From a virus, in IMG/VR virus record IMGVR_UViG_3300010403_000003, positions 1-64,000 of that record: a stretch of DNA of 64,000 nt; one strand, 5' to 3'. A program made the position numbers and the translations under genes. This document shows positions 1 through 7,950 of the stretch, in pieces; positions within the stretch are counted from its first letter, which is position 1; each line of letters opens with the position of its first letter. A model generated the notes under the pieces. The model worked only from the letters and a program-made list of their open reading frames with translations. It was not told the DNA's origin and did not search any database.

Positions 1-848
1 GGCATTTCCCGGCTCAACGGGTCGTGCTGTCGCCACTGGCTCGACGTATTTTCGTCGCCGCGCTTCCATACCCCCCAATCGCCGACGTTTTCGAAGCTCA
101 TGCTGCCGTGATGCAGGGTACGAATCTTGCTCGTGATGTAGGTTTTGGCTCCCAATTCCCAGAGTCGCCGCGAGAAATTCCAGTCTTCCGACTCCTGCAC
201 CCGCTGCCATTTACCAGCGCCGTCTCGGTAGACACGCTCCTCGAAGTTAAACATCGCCTTGAGACAGCCGCTCGCATCCGTTTCGCGCCACAACGGGGAT
301 TCCATGTTGAACAGGCAAAGCGCGTGATTGTGGAGCAGGAACTTATCGGCATACCCGATATCAGCGGCGCAAAAGGTTTCCGGAAATTTCTCGAACTCGT
401 TCGGGCAAAATCGTCGCCACGGGTTCCAGCGATTATTCGGGCTCCCAACGCCGCACGAGGTTGCGCCGGAAAAGGCGTCCTTGATAGCCATGGGGACGCT
501 GATAAAATCAGCGTTATACTTGTCCATCTCGTCGTTCAGCACATCGAGCCAACGCTCATAGACCTGAATGCCGCTATGATCGCACTGATCACACTTTTCC
601 CCATGGCAATCACGGCAAATCTCTTGCTTCTCGACGACATGCATGTCCGCGTGAATTTGCGCATGCCGGTCACAGAGTCCGTCGGCGGCGGCATTCAGAG
701 CGGCAACCAGGCAAGCGTTGTAATTTGGTCCGCTCAGGCAGGATGGCAGAATAGACACCTTGTGCTTGCGCGACGACAAAAAAGCAGCATGGGCCGATGT
801 CCATGACACGCTTCCGGAACTCGGCACACCGAGCAAAATGCGATGCAT
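1..848 (-). CDS. Glycosyltransferase-like protein, 3' end beyond the window
   Basis: The frame is open from an ATG at 848 to the left edge, giving 282 residues without a stop. AGTGAAGGGG lies just upstream as a ribosome site. The N-terminus (ILLGVPSSG, then SGPNYNACL) and a later ESEDWNFSRRLWELGAK at about residues 218-234 followed by LHHG resemble family 2 (GT-A fold) glycosyltransferases, where an E-D-W/F segment precedes a conserved His. A four-Cys cluster (C77, C80, C85, C88) looks like an inserted zinc knuckle. It follows the capsid genes, so it may decorate virions or alter the host surface. The fold assignment is a motif judgement. Confidence 0.72.
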   Translation of the reverse strand, partial: MHRILLGVPSSGSVSWTSAHAAFLSSRKHKVSILPSCLSGPNYNACLVAALNAAADGLCDRHAQIHADMHVVEKQEICRDCHGEKCDQCDHSGIQVYERWLDVLNDEMDKYNADFISVPMAIKDAFSGATSCGVGSPNNRWNPWRRFCPNEFEKFPETFCAADIGYADKFLLHNHALCLFNMESPLWRETDASGCLKAMFNFEERVYRDGAGKWQRVQESEDWNFSRRLWELGAKTYITSKIRTLHHGSMSFENVGDWGVWKRGDENTSSQWRQHDPLSREM

Positions 849-858
849 GTCGGCCCCT

Positions 859-1365
859 TCACTGTGGATAGAGATTGGCCTGCTTTAGCGTACGAACAAC
901 GTCGCTAAAGTTCATGAACGTACTGCCCAGATTGCCGTTTGAATTCATGTTGACCGCGTTGGCGTTCGTTGCTGCGTTCCCATTCATGCCGACAAGAAGC
1001 CCGCTGCTCGCGGGGGACACAACAGGCGTCACATAGGTGCTTGAGAATCTAACGGTCTGCGTAGCGTCCGCATCAGCAGACGCGCCAACAGTCACACCCA
1101 AAGGAAGACCGTCGCCGGAGCTGGTAGAGACAATTGACGACCCGGCATTCCAATAAACGCCAACGCCATCCGCAATCGCCGACCCGCCCGATGTTGACTT
1201 TGGAAAACTGACGACCCCTTCAACGCACAATTCGCCAGCGACGTTGGCCGGGATATCACGCATCGCGACACCGACGCGAGATGTGGTAACGATGACATCG
1301 CCTTTGGATTTCGCCGTACCCGGCGTGTGGGAGATGACAAGCGTGCATTGCAGGACGGTGGCCAT
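859..1365 (-). CDS. DUF2190-type capsid-associated protein
   Basis: 168 residues from an ATG at 1365. A longer open frame extends upstream, but it runs antisense-like through the preceding gene and is Arg/Pro-rich, so the MATVLQ start is used. The pattern GDVIVTTSRVGVAMRDIPA, GELCVEGVVSFPK and GVGVYWNA matches the small beta-barrel DUF2190 family found beside phage capsid genes, often called head fibre or decoration proteins. It lies directly downstream of the capsid gene and a 139-residue protein, which fits a virion surface role. The C-terminal half is rich in Asn, Ala and Ser. Confidence 0.75.
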   Translation of the reverse strand: MATVLQCTLVISHTPGTAKSKGDVIVTTSRVGVAMRDIPANVAGELCVEGVVSFPKSTSGGSAIADGVGVYWNAGSSIVSTSSGDGLPLGVTVGASADADATQTVRFSSTYVTPVVSPASSGLLVGMNGNAATNANAVNMNSNGNLGSTFMNFSDVVRTLKQANLYPQ

Positions 1366-1397
1366 TGCCGTTTCCTCTGAGATTCTGCTGGACGGCG

Positions 1398-1817
1398 TTA
1401 GGCCGCATTGCTCACGAGCTTGATCTGATGCCGCGGCCGGTCGGCATCGATGCCGGTGATACCGGAGATTTTGTCGTAGCGCCCCTGGGCCTCTTCCGGG
1501 GACCGTGCGGGAATGAGCAGGCTCAAATGCCCCGGAACCTGGACCGAATAACGGTCTTTGGTGTCCTTGCCCCAAAGGCGCTCGGCAGCCTCCTGCGTTC
1601 GCTGTTGCGGCGGCTTCGAAAGCTCGGCCTTCCACCGTTCGAATTCCTCTTCCCGGTCCTGCTCGCGCCGAAGCGGCATGGCGACGGGGCGCTCCACGGA
1701 GATCGTCCGCTGGAGGTTATTGACTGTGGCGGTGAGATCGGCGACTTGCTGCATGAGGGCCGCGACGTCGGGCGACACCACTGCTGACGGTTCCTTGGTC
1801 TTGTTCGGTTCGGCCAT
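1398..1817 (-). CDS. Head-module protein with central coiled coil, unknown function
   Basis: 139 residues. The ATG at 1817 has GGAG nine bases upstream, so it is preferred to a TTG at 1832. Residues ~15-40 (AALMQQVADLTATVNNLQRT) form a short heptad-like helix. A charged segment follows, then LSLLIPARSPEEAQGRYDKI near the C-terminus. I recognise no family. Its place between the capsid gene and the DUF2190 gene suggests a structural or assembly role in the head. Confidence 0.65.
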   Translation of the reverse strand: MAEPNKTKEPSAVVSPDVAALMQQVADLTATVNNLQRTISVERPVAMPLRREQDREEEFERWKAELSKPPQQRTQEAAERLWGKDTKDRYSVQVPGHLSLLIPARSPEEAQGRYDKISGITGIDADRPRHQIKLVSNAA

Positions 1818-1891
1818 TGCGAAAGGCTCCAAAAGAAAACCCCCAGCCCGGCCGGTAGATAAGCCGAACCGGGGGAGCGAAGGATGGTCTG

Positions 1892-3070
1892 TTACGGCAA
1901 CGAGGAAGAAACGTACCGCGGCTCAATGACGCCCACCACGTCGCGCGTCGAAATCTTGGTCCGCGCCCAGATGTCGCGGTCGAACTTCATCTGGTTGTTG
2001 TCGGCCGCCTGCGTGATTTCCTTGTCCCAGTTGTAGTAGCGCCGGAAAGCCCGCTTGAAGTCGCCAAAGAACCACTTCGTGGCCGATCCGGTACGAGCCT
2101 TGACGTAAGCATTGCTCATCACGTTGTAGCGCGGCCCGCCATAAAACCCGGTCTCCATGGGGTTCGCACCGATGGTGCGAATCGTGGTGGCCGACGCCGT
2201 GTTATCGACGTGCTGGACTTCGCTGGCTTGGAGGATGCGGTTCGCGGTTCGCTTGAGCGCGGAAGGAACGATGAGGCTCGCGGCCCGCAGCATGACCGGC
2301 TCGCCCGTATTCGGGTCCGTAATGGCGTCGAACAGCAACTCGGCCGTCTGGACCGACGTCCAATCGGTGAGACCATTGCCGCTCGCCAAGGCGTTGATAT
2401 AACTGCCGGACGTCAGATAGGTATTGGTCGCCACGCCGTTCCGCTTGTAGCTATTCACGACTCCGAAGACGACATCAAGGCCGCGCTTTTCGAGTTCGAG
2501 GCCGTAGCTATACCCGAGGTCTTTGGCCTCGTCCAGCACCTTGCCCGTCATGTCGAATTCGACGGCCTCGCGCGTCACGTTGGTGATGAGCCCCTTCTTG
2601 GTCGTCGGTGCAATATCGATGTATTCTTCGTTCGGCCCGGCCGTCGGGTAGAGTTCGCCCTCGCCAACCGCGCCAATTTTGTCGCCGACCTTGCCGACAC
2701 CGGGGATGCGCTCGCCGTAGGGGAACGGCGATTGCCGCGAATCGACGAGATTTGGAAAGATGAACTCAGGGGAAGCCATCGCCTCCTTGATCTCGGTGAA
2801 CATAATCTGGCCGGTGATGTTCGCGAACGCCGAGAGGTCGGTGGCGTCGGCCGCTTCCAAGAGTGGGATTGACCGACCGCTCTTGCGGTAGTTGCTCGTC
2901 ACGCGAATGAATTCCGCGCCGCCGGGAACGAGCGACTCGAAGAGACCTTGAAACGAGAAGTCCCGCGGCTTGATCGCGCCGGATTCGATCGCCTCAACGA
3001 GCCGGACCTGGCAACCCTGCGGGTCTTGTTCGAACTCACGCTGGAGTTGCGGGTATTTCAGAACGCCCAT
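1892..3070 (-). CDS. Major capsid protein
   Basis: 392 residues from an ATG at 3070. The N-terminus has VRLVEAIESGAIKPRDFSF and the body is beta-rich, including a long segment on target-site residues (GELYPTAGPNEEYIDIAPT). The C-terminus has WFFGDFKRAFRRYYNWDKE. Length, composition and position after a prohead protease and before a DUF2190 protein fit an HK97-fold major capsid protein. It may be closest to the gpT-like capsids that accompany Mu gpF-type head proteins, but that subfamily call is unsure. It carries no obvious cleavable delta domain, consistent with a separate scaffold region in the protease gene. Confidence 0.82.
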   Translation of the reverse strand: MGVLKYPQLQREFEQDPQGCQVRLVEAIESGAIKPRDFSFQGLFESLVPGGAEFIRVTSNYRKSGRSIPLLEAADATDLSAFANITGQIMFTEIKEAMASPEFIFPNLVDSRQSPFPYGERIPGVGKVGDKIGAVGEGELYPTAGPNEEYIDIAPTTKKGLITNVTREAVEFDMTGKVLDEAKDLGYSYGLELEKRGLDVVFGVVNSYKRNGVATNTYLTSGSYINALASGNGLTDWTSVQTAELLFDAITDPNTGEPVMLRAASLIVPSALKRTANRILQASEVQHVDNTASATTIRTIGANPMETGFYGGPRYNVMSNAYVKARTGSATKWFFGDFKRAFRRYYNWDKEITQAADNNQMKFDRDIWARTKISTRDVVGVIEPRYVSSSLP

Positions 3071-3126
3071 GGTCGTTTCCTCTCCTGAACCGTGAATTCG
3101 TGAAACGTCTCTCGGTGCGAAATCTC

Positions 3127-3867
3127 TTAACGGGCCTGGTAGGCCGCAAGTCGGTCGATGAGCATAAGTTGCGTCGTCGCCGTTCCGCCGGCCTTGACGC
3201 CCGCGCCGACCATCATTTCGGTCGCGTTCGTGTAGGTGAAACTGATCTTGATTGGGACGTTGCGGGCCGTCTGGGCGGCGTCATAAAGCGGGACCATGCC
3301 GCTGCCCGAATCGGCGAAGAACGCGGCCTCGGCAATCGTGGCGTTGATGGGGCGAATTTCAATGCGGAGCGTCTGGTAAGCCGCGCCGCCCGCCGTGAGC
3401 GTGCTCGTAAGGATCGTCTGCGTGGTGCCGATCGACACCATGCACTTCCAGACGGTACTGCCGTCAACCTTGAAGATCGCGGCCCCGCTGAAAGAAGTCT
3501 TCACGCCCGCGCCGTTATCGACCATGAAGTCGGCCGCGATGGCGTCCGAGAAGGCGAAGAACACATTGGCCGTATTGTTCGCCCCGGTGACGGCCTCGGT
3601 GTATTGCAGCTTGCATTCGCCTTCAATCGGCTTGTTCGCGGCGATGAGGAAGATTTCCTTCGTCGTCGCGAGATAAACTTCGTTGTTGTCGGTCGCGCCC
3701 GTGGTGAGCGTGATGACGCCGCCGGCCGCATCGCCTGCCGCCGCGGTGCCGTCGCCGACGAGCGTCCAAAGGTGCGGGGAGATGTACCAAAGGAAGTCGT
3801 CATCGAGGCCGAAGGTGTGCTTGCCGACATGGAAGGACTGCGGCAGTTGCAACGTGCTCATTCCCAT
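3127..3867 (-). CDS. Virion structural protein between protease and capsid
   Basis: 246 residues from an ATG at 3867; a second Met two codons later is possible. The sequence is beta-rich and Ala/Thr/Gly-rich with few charges, including FLWYISPHLWTLVGDG, GVITLTTGATDNNEVYLA and a C-terminal LMLIDRLAAYQAR. It looks like a jelly-roll or concanavalin-like sandwich protein and lacks enzyme motifs. The position between protease and capsid suggests a decoration or minor head protein. I cannot name a family. Confidence 0.7.
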   Translation of the reverse strand: MGMSTLQLPQSFHVGKHTFGLDDDFLWYISPHLWTLVGDGTAAAGDAAGGVITLTTGATDNNEVYLATTKEIFLIAANKPIEGECKLQYTEAVTGANNTANVFFAFSDAIAADFMVDNGAGVKTSFSGAAIFKVDGSTVWKCMVSIGTTQTILTSTLTAGGAAYQTLRIEIRPINATIAEAAFFADSGSGMVPLYDAAQTARNVPIKISFTYTNATEMMVGAGVKAGGTATTQLMLIDRLAAYQAR

Positions 3868-3930
3868 GATCGTTTCCCCTTACCCTGTCTCTGTTTCGGT
3901 GACTTCGATGCCGGTGATTTCGGGCGGCGT

Positions 3931-5106
3931 TTAGCCGAAGATGCGGGACAGGAATTCCTTGCTGTCCTTCGCGGGGCCGGTCGGCTGGCCCTTCGATTCG
4001 AGCAGCGACGCGGACGAGTTCGAACGGGGGCCTTTGGCGGGAGCGGTGGGGACCGGTTTGGTCGCGGCCTTCTCCTCGGTGATGAACGCCTTCCGCTCGG
4101 CTTCGGGCAGATTCATCAGCGCCGTGAACTTGACCGGCGACGGACGGTATTCGAGCGATTCGCAAAGCGTGCGAACGGCGTCCTTATCGCGGAGTTTCTT
4201 GACTTCGGCTTCGAGGGATTCCATCTTGTCCTCTTTCTTTGGCTCAGCAGCCTCGCCGCCTTCCGCCGCGTCCTCCGGAGGGGTTTCCGTCGGCGGGGCC
4301 GCGTCGCTGGCGTCGTCGAGGATCGCCAAAATCTGATTGATCTTTTTCTTCTTCTTGGCCGCGTCGATTGTGTCGTCGGACATGAACGCGGTCACGGCGC
4401 GGGCCAGGTGCGTCGCGGCGTCCTCGTCTTCGGGGGCCACGACCGGGGCCGCCGTCTCGGCTGGGGCATCGCCACCCGCGAAGCCGTCCATTTCGAGCAG
4501 CGGCTTGGCCGCGCGGGCACTGATGCCGAGTTCTTCAAGCGTTTCGAGAAAGGTTTTTCCCGGCATGTGCGTCTCCCGCGATTCGTAAAGCCCCCGCGTC
4601 GTGGCAGGGTCGCACACGATGTCGATGGAGCGAACTTTGTCGATGGATTCGATGATCTGTTTGCGGCCCTTCATGCGGCCGGTGCCGAAAGCGTTCTGAC
4701 TGAGGCCGAAGGCGGTTGGATGGTGCTCGGCCCAATCGGCGACGAGTTGAAAGTTGGGTGATTGCGGCGGGCCTTGTAAATCTCCGTAGACTCCGTCCGG
4801 CTCTACGGTACAATTCGAATAGACGCCCGCGAGATCGCGCAGGGACCGTTCCGCTTTTGCGTTCCGGTTGGCCGGATGGTCGATGTAGGCTTTGCGGCCT
4901 TCCATCAGTTTGGCCGCGCTCTCAAGCGCCGTGTCGCTGTACTCGGTGCCGTCGCAGTCCTTCCGGCCGTGCTTGTTTGGGGATGATCGGCCCAGCATCT
5001 TGACGCGGCGGATAACGCCGGTCGCGCGGTCAACCTCGTGCGTTTTGCCGTCGATGACTGCTTCGCAGAGTTCGATGCGCGTCAAAGTCTTTGACCGTGT
5101 GGCCAT
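3931..5106 (-). CDS. Prohead protease with C-terminal scaffold-like region
   Basis: 391 residues from an ATG at 5106; a longer frame to 5343 lies antisense over a plus-strand gene and is rejected. Residues 1-180 match T4 gp21-type prohead proteases: KAYIDHP (His77), HPTAFGLSQNAFG (Ser136) and VRSIDIVCDPATTRGLYES (~158-176) are the conserved blocks. Residues ~200-391 are acidic and lysine-rich with a KKKKK run near 240 and a predicted coiled coil (EAEVKKLRDKDAV), as in scaffolding proteins. Protease and scaffold are therefore probably one polypeptide. The gene starts divergently from the plus-strand gene at 5164. Confidence 0.82.
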   Translation of the reverse strand: MATRSKTLTRIELCEAVIDGKTHEVDRATGVIRRVKMLGRSSPNKHGRKDCDGTEYSDTALESAAKLMEGRKAYIDHPANRNAKAERSLRDLAGVYSNCTVEPDGVYGDLQGPPQSPNFQLVADWAEHHPTAFGLSQNAFGTGRMKGRKQIIESIDKVRSIDIVCDPATTRGLYESRETHMPGKTFLETLEELGISARAAKPLLEMDGFAGGDAPAETAAPVVAPEDEDAATHLARAVTAFMSDDTIDAAKKKKKINQILAILDDASDAAPPTETPPEDAAEGGEAAEPKKEDKMESLEAEVKKLRDKDAVRTLCESLEYRPSPVKFTALMNLPEAERKAFITEEKAATKPVPTAPAKGPRSNSSASLLESKGQPTGPAKDSKEFLSRIFG

Positions 5107-5163
5107 AAGCCGAGCATAAAAATTGCTTGGTTGTTGATTCAAACGAAGGGGAGCGAAGGACTG

Positions 5164-5523
5164 ATGGCTACGCGACTCGATCATTTCCCGCACGTCTGGA
5201 TTCCGGTCCCGCCCGAAGTGGAGGCGTATGTCGATTCCGCGCGATTCACCTATCACACCAGCACGCCGGATTGCCAAATCACGATCACGATGAACCCGGC
5301 CTTCGACATTCGCTGGTGCGGCGAAATGCGAGCCACGGAACAAGAACTGAAAGAGGCTCAGGTCGGCGGTGTCTGGAAAGGCTCGCGCCCAAAGTATTGG
5401 GACGAGACAGAAGAATGTTGGCGATTTGACGAACCCGGCAAATATGTGCCGTTGGGGGCCGTAGTCGTTAGGACGTTAGCTCAAAAGATACAAGCGAGGG
5501 GAGTTTCATGGACGCCGATATAA
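5164..5523 (+). CDS. Small plus-strand protein, unknown function
   Basis: 119 residues. The ATG at 5164 follows AAGGACTG and is preferred to a TTG at 5131. The protein is acidic with many aromatics (FPHVWIPVPPEVEAY, WCGEM, GGVWKGSRPKYWDETEECW). No family is recognised. It starts a plus-strand island running against the surrounding head operon and overlaps the next gene by 16 bases, so it is probably cotranscribed with it. Confidence 0.65.
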   Translation: MATRLDHFPHVWIPVPPEVEAYVDSARFTYHTSTPDCQITITMNPAFDIRWCGEMRATEQELKEAQVGGVWKGSRPKYWDETEECWRFDEPGKYVPLGAVVVRTLAQKIQARGVSWTPI

Positions 5524-5774
5524 ACGCCGACGAGTCGCCCGAAGAATGCGACAATTGCGGATACCAAACGAAACTTGAACGCTACGAAGAGGCTACATGG
5601 CGCGACAAGAGAGGTGTTTTTTGGTTTTGCGAAATCTGCGCCAACACGCACTTAAGTAAAGCGGCCCAGTATCCGGCGCAATGCAGCGACGTGATGCTCT
5701 ACAAATCAATCGGCTGGATAGCCAACCGGCTTCTCGACGAAATTAGAACGCTGGCCCACGCGAAGGAGATTTGA
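5508..5774 (+). CDS. Small zinc-ribbon-like protein
   Basis: 88 residues. CDNCG near residue 15 and FCEICANTH near residue 44 form two CxxC pairs typical of a zinc ribbon. GAGGGGAGTTTC upstream holds its ribosome site inside the previous gene. Its TGA overlaps the next ATG (ATGG/TGATGG junction), which indicates translational coupling. Function unknown; zinc binding is inferred from the Cys spacing only. Confidence 0.65.
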   Translation: MDADINADESPEECDNCGYQTKLERYEEATWRDKRGVFWFCEICANTHLSKAAQYPAQCSDVMLYKSIGWIANRLLDEIRTLAHAKEI

Positions 5775-6112
5775 TGGACGCCGACACGCAGCGAAAAATG
5801 GACGAAAAGTTCTTAAGAGACAAATTCATTCGGTCGATCCAGCCTGTTCGAAGTGCTCAAATGGCCGAGATGATTCCCAGTCATCTCGCGTCGCTGGCTG
5901 GGCACATTGCGGCGGCGCTCATTGCCAATCCGGCCACCTTGTTAGGTAATCAGAACTGGGACTTCACCCAAATGAACGGGCATACTGGGAAGTTGGCGAC
6001 CACAACCAGGATTCTTTGCGACGCCATCGCCGAAGAGATGGAGAAGTCGAAGCTATTCGCCCCCGCAGTCGTTTTTCATCCGCCCCAAGAAATGGATTCG
6101 CCGAGCAAATGA
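5774..6112 (+). CDS. Small plus-strand protein, unknown function
   Basis: 112 residues from an ATG at 5774, with AAGGAG seven bases upstream. The N-terminus is helical and charged, followed by MIPSHLASLAGHIAAALIANP, an amphipathic or weakly hydrophobic helix. No family recognised. It ends in an ATGA overlap with the next gene. Confidence 0.6.
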   Translation: MDADTQRKMDEKFLRDKFIRSIQPVRSAQMAEMIPSHLASLAGHIAAALIANPATLLGNQNWDFTQMNGHTGKLATTTRILCDAIAEEMEKSKLFAPAVVFHPPQEMDSPSK

Positions 6113-6882
6113 CGGATCTGCTCCGGGAGATTCGCGACAAAGCCAAAGACATCCGAGATTGCATCGCGTACGTCAGGTCTCTTTCCGATGCCGATCTCAA
6201 GTGGATTTACGAGCGCATCGGCATCGACAAACCGCCGAAGACGAACGGGAAGTTGATTCCGTTTGGTTCGAAGAAGAAGCGACGGCTGCGCGCGGCGCGG
6301 GTGCCGATCGAGATTCACGCCGCCATCATGTCGAAGCTCTGGCCGAAGATTTACGGGGAGCGGTGGCCGGCGAAGAAGCCATTCAAAGCGCGAACGGCAG
6401 CCGAAGCTGTGGCGGTCTATGAGAAGCGGGCCGCGTCGGGACTGTCGCTGTGGCTGAATGGCCGAGATGACGTCGAGATCACCGACCGCAAGCGACTATT
6501 TCACCGGCAAGGGCATCAGTTCGCGAAGGCGGATTCGAACCGGAAAAAGAATGGCAAGTGGAAGGTGCCGCTTTCGAAGACCGCTCTAAGCCCGCCGCGG
6601 CATCTCAATATTGACGACGATTGCCAAGACGAGGATACGGTGAGGCGGTTTATGAGCGGGCATCAGGCTCCGAAAGAGACGTTCATGAGGTTTATCTCGG
6701 CTGGCACTATGCAGGGCGAAGAACGTCGTTGGAATAGTCGTGGAGAGGTTAACTTCGTTCCGTATATAAGCATCGAAAAGAGCCTCTCACAGAAGGCGGG
6801 ACGCAAAATAAACCCGCGAAAAAAGCGAATGACGGGGGCGGAGCTGGCGGAGAAACTGAAAGGGATGAGGGCGGTTAAATGA
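6109..6882 (+). CDS. Basic protein of the plus-strand island, unknown function
   Basis: 257 residues. The ATG at 6109 overlaps the previous stop in ATGA, so the longer frame from 6016 is rejected. The protein is very basic (FGSKKKRRLRAARVPIEI, GRKINPRKKRMTGAEL) and contains FMRFISAGTMQGEERRW. The charge suggests nucleic-acid binding, but no catalytic motif is visible. It is the largest gene of the island and is coupled to the next by a four-base overlap. Confidence 0.6.
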   Translation: MTDLLREIRDKAKDIRDCIAYVRSLSDADLKWIYERIGIDKPPKTNGKLIPFGSKKKRRLRAARVPIEIHAAIMSKLWPKIYGERWPAKKPFKARTAAEAVAVYEKRAASGLSLWLNGRDDVEITDRKRLFHRQGHQFAKADSNRKKNGKWKVPLSKTALSPPRHLNIDDDCQDEDTVRRFMSGHQAPKETFMRFISAGTMQGEERRWNSRGEVNFVPYISIEKSLSQKAGRKINPRKKRMTGAELAEKLKGMRAVK

Positions 6883-7478
6883 ACGAACACGAATGGGGCG
6901 GGCGACGAGTTCTAAGCCCAAATGAAGGCTATATCAGCTTTATGGAAATGCCTCGCGCGAATACCGGCGAATTGATCGGTGACGCAATTTATGTAAAAAC
7001 TTCTATGTTCCATGTGAAGATTCCGGCCGATGTCGGTATCTTTAACGTGACTTCGGAATGCGGCAGGTTCAAAGGCGAGATGCGGATTGAACAATGCGGC
7101 ACACATCGGGTGCTGACTCACCTCTTTATGTCGGCCCCGATAGAAGAAGCGGCGGAGGATGGCTGGAGAAAGCTATCGCCCGCAAACAATGACAGTTTCA
7201 TTCGCTTCGACGGGGTAGTTTGCAATTGGAATCCGCGAACTGGGCAATCGGAATCCACTGGCGTTCGTTGGCTTGGGGGCTTGCCTACCTGTGACTGGAG
7301 AAATGGATTAGAAGATTCCGAAATCTCGTTTCTGTACAGGGTCGCGCACGCCAGGGGCGATAAGGAACCAACCATCGAGGACGTGAAGGGCATGCGCAGG
7401 CTTGAGGCGAAACTGGATGAAATCATTGCCGAACAACAATGCGATCAGCCCGCCATCGTGAAAGGGAACGAAAAATGA
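6879..7478 (+). CDS. Plus-strand island protein, unknown function
   Basis: 199 residues, starting within the previous stop (ATGA). Mixed alpha/beta composition, with segments such as VHIKIPADVGIFNVTSE-like beta strands and a C-terminal helix (DVKGMRRLEAKLDEIIAEQQ). No conserved motif recognised. Its own stop overlaps the next start (AAATGA). Confidence 0.58.
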   Translation: MNEHEWGGRRVLSPNEGYISFMEMPRANTGELIGDAIYVKTSMFHVKIPADVGIFNVTSECGRFKGEMRIEQCGTHRVLTHLFMSAPIEEAAEDGWRKLSPANNDSFIRFDGVVCNWNPRTGQSESTGVRWLGGLPTCDWRNGLEDSEISFLYRVAHARGDKEPTIEDVKGMRRLEAKLDEIIAEQQCDQPAIVKGNEK

Positions 7479-7588
7479 TTCCGCGTGAGGATTGCTTTAA
7501 TCCGGTGTGGATAACCTGTGTCATCATCGAACCCGGCTGCCCGGTCGGCTGGATCGTCGCGGCGGTTTACCCGTGGAGGATGCCGTGA
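7475..7588 (+). CDS. 37-residue coupled protein
   Basis: The ORF starts in an ATGA overlap at 7475 and ends in TGATGG, where the next ATG begins at 7588. It encodes a hydrophobic peptide with two Cys (WITCVIIEPGCPVGWIVA), possibly a single membrane span. The double overlap is the main reason to believe it is translated. Function unknown. Confidence 0.5.
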   Translation: MIPREDCFNPVWITCVIIEPGCPVGWIVAAVYPWRMP

Positions 7589-7950
7589 TGGACGGTGAAC
7601 CTGCCGATTACTTTGAATGGGCTCCAAGCGAAGAAACCGTAGCCCATATGGCCAAAGGCAATTGGCTTGAAAAGATGACGAAGGACATCAAAGAGGAATT
7701 CGCGAACGGTCGCCGCGAAATGAACGTCGGCCGTTATTTATTCGACGGGCTTTTTCCAGACAACATTGCCGCGTTAAAATGGGCTAAACAAAATGGTTTC
7801 TGCTTGTCAGGTCAGGAAGTTGTGGGACGCGATGTAATCGTTAAACCGACCCAAACGCAAGCACCCGTCTTAACGCCGCCGCCCGCTGATCGATCAATCC
7901 ACGAACCTCCCCAATCCGCTTCGTGCGCGTCTCCGGATGCTCCCGGCTGA
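7588..7950 (+). CDS. Last gene of the plus-strand island, unknown function
   Basis: 120 residues from the ATG at 7588 inside the previous stop. The N-terminal 85 residues look like a folded helical domain (HMAKGNWLEKMTKDIKEEF, NVGRYLFDGLFPDNIAALKW). The last 35 are Pro/Ser-rich and overlap by 110 bases the 3' end of the convergent gpF-like gene. That tail may be a by-product of the overlap, or the island may have been inserted there. Confidence 0.55.
   Translation: MDGEPADYFEWAPSEETVAHMAKGNWLEKMTKDIKEEFANGRREMNVGRYLFDGLFPDNIAALKWAKQNGFCLSGQEVVGRDVIVKPTQTQAPVLTPPPADRSIHEPPQSASCASPDAPG

Noticed and set aside
24-806. Long plus-strand open frame (260 codons)
   Set aside because: It lies antisense to the glycosyltransferase-like gene, which has a ribosome site, family-like motifs and stays open to the edge; the plus frame has no motif.
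3100-4761. 553-codon plus-strand open frame
   Set aside because: Antisense to the capsid-neighbour and protease genes; Arg/Gly-rich shadow typical of high-G+C third-position bias.
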